Positions 58,811-64,000 of a stretch of 64,000 bases of DNA are shown here, one piece after another; positions within the stretch are counted from its first letter, which is position 1, and every line of letters begins with the position of its first letter. Below the pieces are notes generated by a model. The model saw nothing but the letters and a program-made list of their open reading frames with translations. It did no database searches and was not told the origin of the DNA. This DNA comes from Clarkia xantiana subsp. parviflora. Lineage: Eukaryota; Streptophyta; Magnoliopsida; Myrtales; Onagraceae. The DNA is taken from positions 10,238,090 through 10,302,089 of the forward strand of contig JAPTYO010000012.1 of NCBI GenBank assembly GCA_036873135.1, written 5' to 3'. Made by a program: the position numbers and the translations under genes.

Positions 58811-59969
58811 CGAATGCGGATTTGGCATTAAAAAATCACAGTTATGCTCCTCCCACACCCTACACTCGACCTTAACATATTGACCCACCCAATTTCATAG
58901 ATCTAGTTTTGAAACACAGATCATTTTTTTCAATGATGAGTGGACTCCCCCTATTGAAAACTTGAAATAACTAATTCAACTACATTTCTAAAAAAACTTG
59001 ATGGTGAAGTGGCGTTTCCGATTAAAACATCAGGTTCCGTCTATTTACATAGCACGTCAGGTATAAAAGGACGTGAGTATAATTGGACTTAAAAGTCTGA
59101 CCTCTTAACTATACTAAATTGTTGTTAGTGGAGCTAGGTTGACGGAACCAATGCAATCATTAGTTGTTCAATAAGTTTGATCAGACATTGTTGGTGTAAC
59201 TATACTAGCAGAGTCAGGACTAGTACACGCGCTTGATTACTAACCCTTAGACCTTAGTTAATTGGAATTTTTCACCATAATAAAAATTGCATTTCTCAAC
59301 TCTTTACATCCACGAGAGACTAAAATTAAATTGAAGGTATTGGTTGATATTTGCCCATCTGCATCTTCTAGGCAGTATCTATTGATTGTTGATATGGATG
59401 CATCTTTTCAGTACCATTTCTTCCTCATGGAACTAATGTGTTTTTGAATGACCCCACCTCGTGCTTTGGCAAGTAATGATGGTTTTAGTTGATACTTTCA
59501 TGAACAACACCACTTCCATGTATTTTGCAAGTAGTGGTATGTTTCTTCTATCATTTCTGTAATTAAACATCAAAGTCTTCATTAGTATTAAATCGTTTTA
59601 TTGTAAAACTTACAAGTTGTAGATGTCGCCTTATGAGGGCGATCACTGTTGCCTCCAACACAGGAGTGAATCCTTGTAGTGAGTTTATGTTGTACCATTC
59701 CTTTGTGGTTTCCATTAGAAGGAGTCATGCCACATATTCGTGTGGCCCTCTATTCCGGGTGGACTATCAAGCACTAGCTCACATGGTGCCCCCTAGTTGC
59801 TTAGTAGTTGCACTGTTTGTTCTTGTTTAGCATGTTAAGGTTTATCCTCCTATTTCTTGGTTGGGCGCCGATCATTTGTTCATTTAGTGCCCCCCAAGTT
59901 ACTCGGTCTCCTTACTCTTTTGTGCTCTTTGACCATGCCTTTCTTATATGCATCTTCCAGAATCGACGA

Positions 59970-60018
59970 GGTGGTGGTGGTGGTGGTGGTGGTGGTGGTG
60001 GTGGAGGGGGGGGGGGGT
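59970..60018. repeat. (GGT)n microsatellite followed by a poly-G tract
   Basis: About eleven GGT triplets, then GGA and a G run of 11 or so, ending only a few bases before the first satellite unit. Confidence 0.9.
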
Positions 60019-60022
60019 TGGA

Positions 60023-63000
60023 GTTATAGATGATCCTTGCGATGAGCATAGGTTTGGTGCTGCCCCCTCATTTAGTGCCACCTCTCCTTGTATGTAGAAG
60101 TGGCATTTGGCTAAAAAAATGAGTATGGTGTTGGGTAGGAGGAGGGGGAGGTATTTGTCTTGCAGGCTGGGTTGAAGTGGTATTCCCTGCTTTCACGGTG
60201 TGGTGTCCCGTCCCGTGGTAGCGTAGTAGTGTCGTTGTTAGTGGTGTACCTTGGGCGGGCAGGCGTCTGATGGGTGTAACTGCTGTACATATGTATGTTG
60301 TAGGATAAGATTCTATATGATGGCATTCCATATGGTTTTCCATGGAAATGCATATCGTATTAGAACTCCTTGAATGACATTTTCTCAAAGTAGGCGATAT
60401 AAGCCTTGCTCGTTATAGTGGCCCTCCTTGTTTGAGGTTATTATTTTGCTTATAGTGGGGGGAGGTGTGTGCATGCACTCTCTATGCTATCATTATCGAT
60501 GTGCTTGCCCTCAATTATATGTAGTTGCCTTTGCAAATGCCATATTCATCTAGAGTTAAGAGTTATTTATTACCTTTCCTTCCTTTGGGAGTTATTGATG
60601 ATCCTTGCGATGAGCATAGGTTTGGTGCTCCCCCTCATTTAGTGCCACCCCTCCTTGTATGTAGAAGTGGCATTTGGCTAAAAAATGAGTATTGTGTTGG
60701 GTAGGAGTAGGGGGAGGTATTTGCCTTGCAGGCTGGGTTGAAGTGGTATTCCCTGCTTTCACGGTGTGTAGTCCCGTCCCGTGGGAGCGTAGTAGTGTCG
60801 TTGTTAGTGGTGTACCTTGGGCGGGCAGGCGTCTGATGGGTGTAACTGCTGTACATATGTATATTGTAGGATAAGATTCTATATGATGGCATTCCATATG
60901 GTTTTCCATGGAAATGCATATCGTATTAGAACTCCTTGAATGACATTTTCTCAAAGTAGGCGATATAAGTCTTGCTGGTTGTAGTGGCCCTCCTTGTTTG
61001 AGGTTATCATTTTGCTTATAGTGGGGGGAGGTGTGTGCATGCACTCTCTATGCTATCATTATCGATGTGCTTGCCCTCAATTGTATGTAGTTGCCTTTGC
61101 AAATGCCATATTCATCTAGAGTTAAGAGTTATTTATTACCTTTCCTTCCTTAGGGAGTTATTGATGATCCTTGCGATGAGCATATGTTTGGTGCTGCCCC
61201 CTCATTTAGTGCCACCCCTCCTTGTATGTAGAAGTGGCATTTGGCTAAAATATGAGTATTGTGTTGGGTAGGAGGAGGGGGAGGTATTTGCCTTGCAGGC
61301 TGGGTTGAAGTGGTATTCCCTGCTTTCACGGTGTGTTGTCCCGTCCCGTGGGAGCGTAGTAGTGTCGTTGTTAGTGGTGTACCTTGGGCGGGCAGGCGTC
61401 TGATGGGTGTAACTGCTGTACATATGTATATTGTAGGATAAGATTCTATATGATGGCATTCCATATGGTTTTCCATGGAAATGCATATCGTATTAGAACT
61501 CCTTGAATGACATTTTCTCAAAGTAGGCGATATAAGCCTTGCTGGTTGTAGTGGCCCTCCTTGTTTGAGGTTATCATTTTGCTTATAGTGGGGGGAGGTG
61601 TGTGCATGCACTCTCTATGCTATCATTATCGATGTGCTTGCCCTCAATTGTATATAGTTTCCTTTGTAAATGCCATATTCATCTAGAGTTAAGAGTTATT
61701 TATTACCTTTCCTTCCTTAGGGAGTTATTGATGATCCTTGCGATGAGCATAGGTTTGGTGCTGCCCCCTCATTTAGTGCCACCCCTCCTTGTATGTAGAA
61801 GTGGCATTTGGCTAAAAAATGAGTATTGTGTTGGGTAGGAGGAGGGGGAGGTATTTTCCTTGCAGGCTGGGTTGAAGTGGTATTCCCTGCTTTCACGGTG
61901 TGTTGTCCCGTCCCATGGGAGCGTAGTAGTATCGTTGCTAGTGGTGTACCTTGGGCGGGCAGGCGTCCGATGGGTGCAACTGCTGTACATATGTATATTG
62001 TAGGATAAGATTCTATGTGATGGCATTCCATATGTTTTTCTATGGAAATGCATATCGTATTAGAACCCCTTGAATGAAATTTTCTCAAAGTAGGCGATAT
62101 AAGTCTTGCTGGTTGTAGTGGCCCTCCTTGTTTGTGGTTATCATTTTGCTCATAGTGGGGGGAGGTGTGTGCATGCACCCTCTATGCTATCATTAGTGAT
62201 GTGCTTGCCCTCAAGTGTATGTAGTTGCCTTTGCAACTGCCATATTCATCTAGAGTTAGAGTTATTTATTACATTTTCCTCCTTAGGGAGTTATTGATGA
62301 TCCTTGCGATGAGCATAGGTTTGGTGCTGCCCCCTCATTTAGTGCCACCACTCCTTGTATGTAGAAGTGGCATTTGGCTAAAAAATGAGTATTGTGTTGG
62401 GTAGGAGGAGGGGGAGGTATTTGCCTTGCAGGCTGGGTTGAAGTGGTATTCCCTGCTTTCACGGTGTTTTGTCCCGTCCCGTGGGAGCGTAGTAGTGTCG
62501 TTGTTAGTGGTGTACCTTGGGCGGGCAGGCGTCTGATGGGTGTAACTGCTGTACATATGTATATTGTAGGATAAGATTCTATATGATGGCATTCCATATG
62601 GTTTTCCATGGAAATGCATATCGTATTAGAACTCCTTGAATGACATTTTCTCAAAGTAGGCGATATAAGCCTTGCTGGTTGTAGTGGCCCTCCTTGTTTG
62701 AGGTTATCATTTTGCTCATAGTGGGGGGAGGTGTGTGCATGCACTCTCTATGCTATCATTATCGATGTGCTTTCCCTCAATTGTATGTAGTTGCCTTTGC
62801 AAATGCCATATTCATCTAGAGTTAAGAGTTATTTATTACCTTTCCTTCCTTAGGGAGTTATTGATGATCCTTGCGATGAGCATAGGTTTGGTGCTGCCCC
62901 CTCATTTAGTGCCACCCCTCCTTGTATGTAGAATTGGCATTTGGCTAAAAAATGAGTATTGTGTTGGGTAGGAGGAGGTGGAGGTATTTGCCTTGCAGGC

Positions 63001-63985
63001 TGGGTTGAAGTGGTATTCCCTGCTTTCACGGTGTGTTGTCCCGTCCCATGGGAGCGTAGTAGTGTCGTTGCTAGTGGTGTACCTTGGGCGGGCAGGCGTC
63101 TGATGGGTGCAACTGCTGTACATATGTATATTGTAGGATAAGATTCTATATGATGGCATTCCATATGGTTTTCCATGGAAATGCATATCGTATTAGAACC
63201 CCTTGAATGACATTTTCTCAAAGTAGGCGATATAAGCCTTGCTGGTTGTAGTGGCCCTCCTTGTTTGAGGTTATCATTTTGCTCATAGTGGGGGGAGGTG
63301 TGTGCATGCACCCTCTATGCTATCATTAGTGATGTGCTTGCCCTCAAGTGTATGTAGTTGCCTTTGCAAATGCCATATTCATCTAGAATTAGAGTTATTT
63401 ATTACCTTTCCCTCCTTAGGGAGTTATTGATGATCCTTGCGATGAGCATAGGTTTGGTGCTGCCCCCTCATTTAGTGCCACCCCTCCTTGTATGTAGAAG
63501 TGGCATTTGGCTAAAAAACGAGTATTGTGTTGGGTAGGAGGAGGGGGAGGTATTTGCCTTGCAGGCTGGGTTGAAGTGGTATTCCCTGCTTTCACGGTGT
63601 GTTGTCCCGTCCCGTGGGAGCGTAGTAGTGTCGTTGCTAGTGGTGTACCTTGGGCGGGCAGGCGTCTGATGGGTGTAACCGATGTACATATGTATATTGT
63701 AGGATAAGATTCTATATGATGGCATTCCATATGGTTTTCCATGGAAATTCATATCGTATTGAAACCCCTTGAATGACATTTTCTCAAAGTAGGCGATATA
63801 AGCCTTGCTGGTTGTAGTGGCCCTCCTTGTTTGAGGTTATCATTTTGCTCATAGTGGGGGGAGGTGTGTGCATGCACTCTCTATGCTATCATTAGTGATG
63901 TGCTTGCCCTCAAGTGTATGTAGTTGCCTTTGCAAATGCCATATTCATCTAGAGTTAGAGTTATTTATTACCTTTCCTTCCTTAG
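60023..63985. repeat. Satellite array: seven tandem copies of a 566-bp unit
   Basis: Units begin GAGTTAT(T/A)GATGATCC at 60023, 60591, 61157, 61724, 62290, 62857 and 63423, with periods of 566-568 bp. The last unit ends just before the window edge (TTAGTGTTGCAATATCC departs from the unit). Diagnostic sites split the copies into type A (units 1, 2, 3, 5: GTTGTTAG, GAACTCC, ATTATCG, GTTAAGAG) and type B (units 4, 6, 7: GTTGCTAG, GAACCCC or AAACCCC, ATTAGTG, TTAGAG). Each unit has one long open minus-strand frame of up to 153 aa, but its differences are mostly amino-acid-changing, so coding is not supported. Confidence 0.93.
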
Positions 63986-64000
63986 TGTTGCAATATCCTT

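Larger units (their letters stand above)
58444..60022. other. Spacer between OSCA and the satellite array
   Basis: The first 150 bp or so are the OSCA 3' UTR. No gene is supported beyond that. The last 500 bp are T-rich on the plus strand and share short words (GTGCCCCC, ATTTAGTGCC) with the satellite, so the array may have grown from a related sequence. Confidence 0.45.

Overview
The window reads as nuclear DNA of a eudicot plant. It has three intact plant genes with GT-AG introns or long single exons, AT-rich spacers, and several layers of plant LTR retrotransposons, a plant L1-type LINE, foldback DNA transposons and a satellite array. I cannot name the species.

Host genes. (1) 21840-24966 (+) is a six-exon MCA gene (Mid1-complementing, plasma-membrane Ca2+-permeable mechanosensitive channel) that splices in frame to 416 aa. 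(2) 53070-54741 (-) is a four-exon clade-D protein phosphatase 2C of 383 aa. (3) 56002-58443 (+) is an intronless OSCA/CSC1-like channel of the OSCA4.1 type, 813 aa. The phosphatase and OSCA genes diverge from a shared upstream region. MCA and OSCA4.1 are also close neighbours in Arabidopsis by my recollection of locus numbers, so this looks like conserved microsynteny stretched by about 28 kb of transposons.

Left third, 1284-20377. One minus-strand L1-type LINE of about 6.2 kb, with its poly(A) tail and a 12-bp target-site duplication (TSD), has been split by three later insertions. These are a 10.8-kb Ty3/gypsy Tat-lineage element (2625-13400, TSD CGTTC), a 503-bp foldback element with a 9-bp TSD (15259-15761), and a 1.6-kb TRIM with an initiator-Met primer site (17470-19039). 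The Tat-type element has no reverse transcriptase, RNase H or integrase. It keeps a 1093-aa ORF arranged gag, protease, second gag-like module, and it carries on the other strand an intact spliced gene (about 684 aa, Transposase_28-like plus coiled coil). Hairpin-rich tandem repeats lie between the two. Its LTRs contain arrays of CCTAGG-centred palindromes.

Middle, 25267-51930. This holds a second foldback element, a Ty1/copia element that lost its RT domain (25880-30552, TSD TAGGG), a possible Tourist-like MITE, a 1.3-kb foldback element with a perfect 9-bp TSD (32398-33728), two abutting fragments of a large-LTR copia family (34841-41400), AT-rich low-complexity DNA, a nearly complete but mutated copia element (46195-50749), and a degenerate foldback element (51245-51920).

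Right end, 60023-63985. Seven tandem copies of a 566-bp satellite in two interleaved subfamilies, next to a (GGT)n/poly-G tract.

I see no defence locus, CRISPR array or biosynthetic cluster. The strongest candidate for something unusual is the pol-less Tat-type element with a duplicated gag module and an intact antisense spliced gene.
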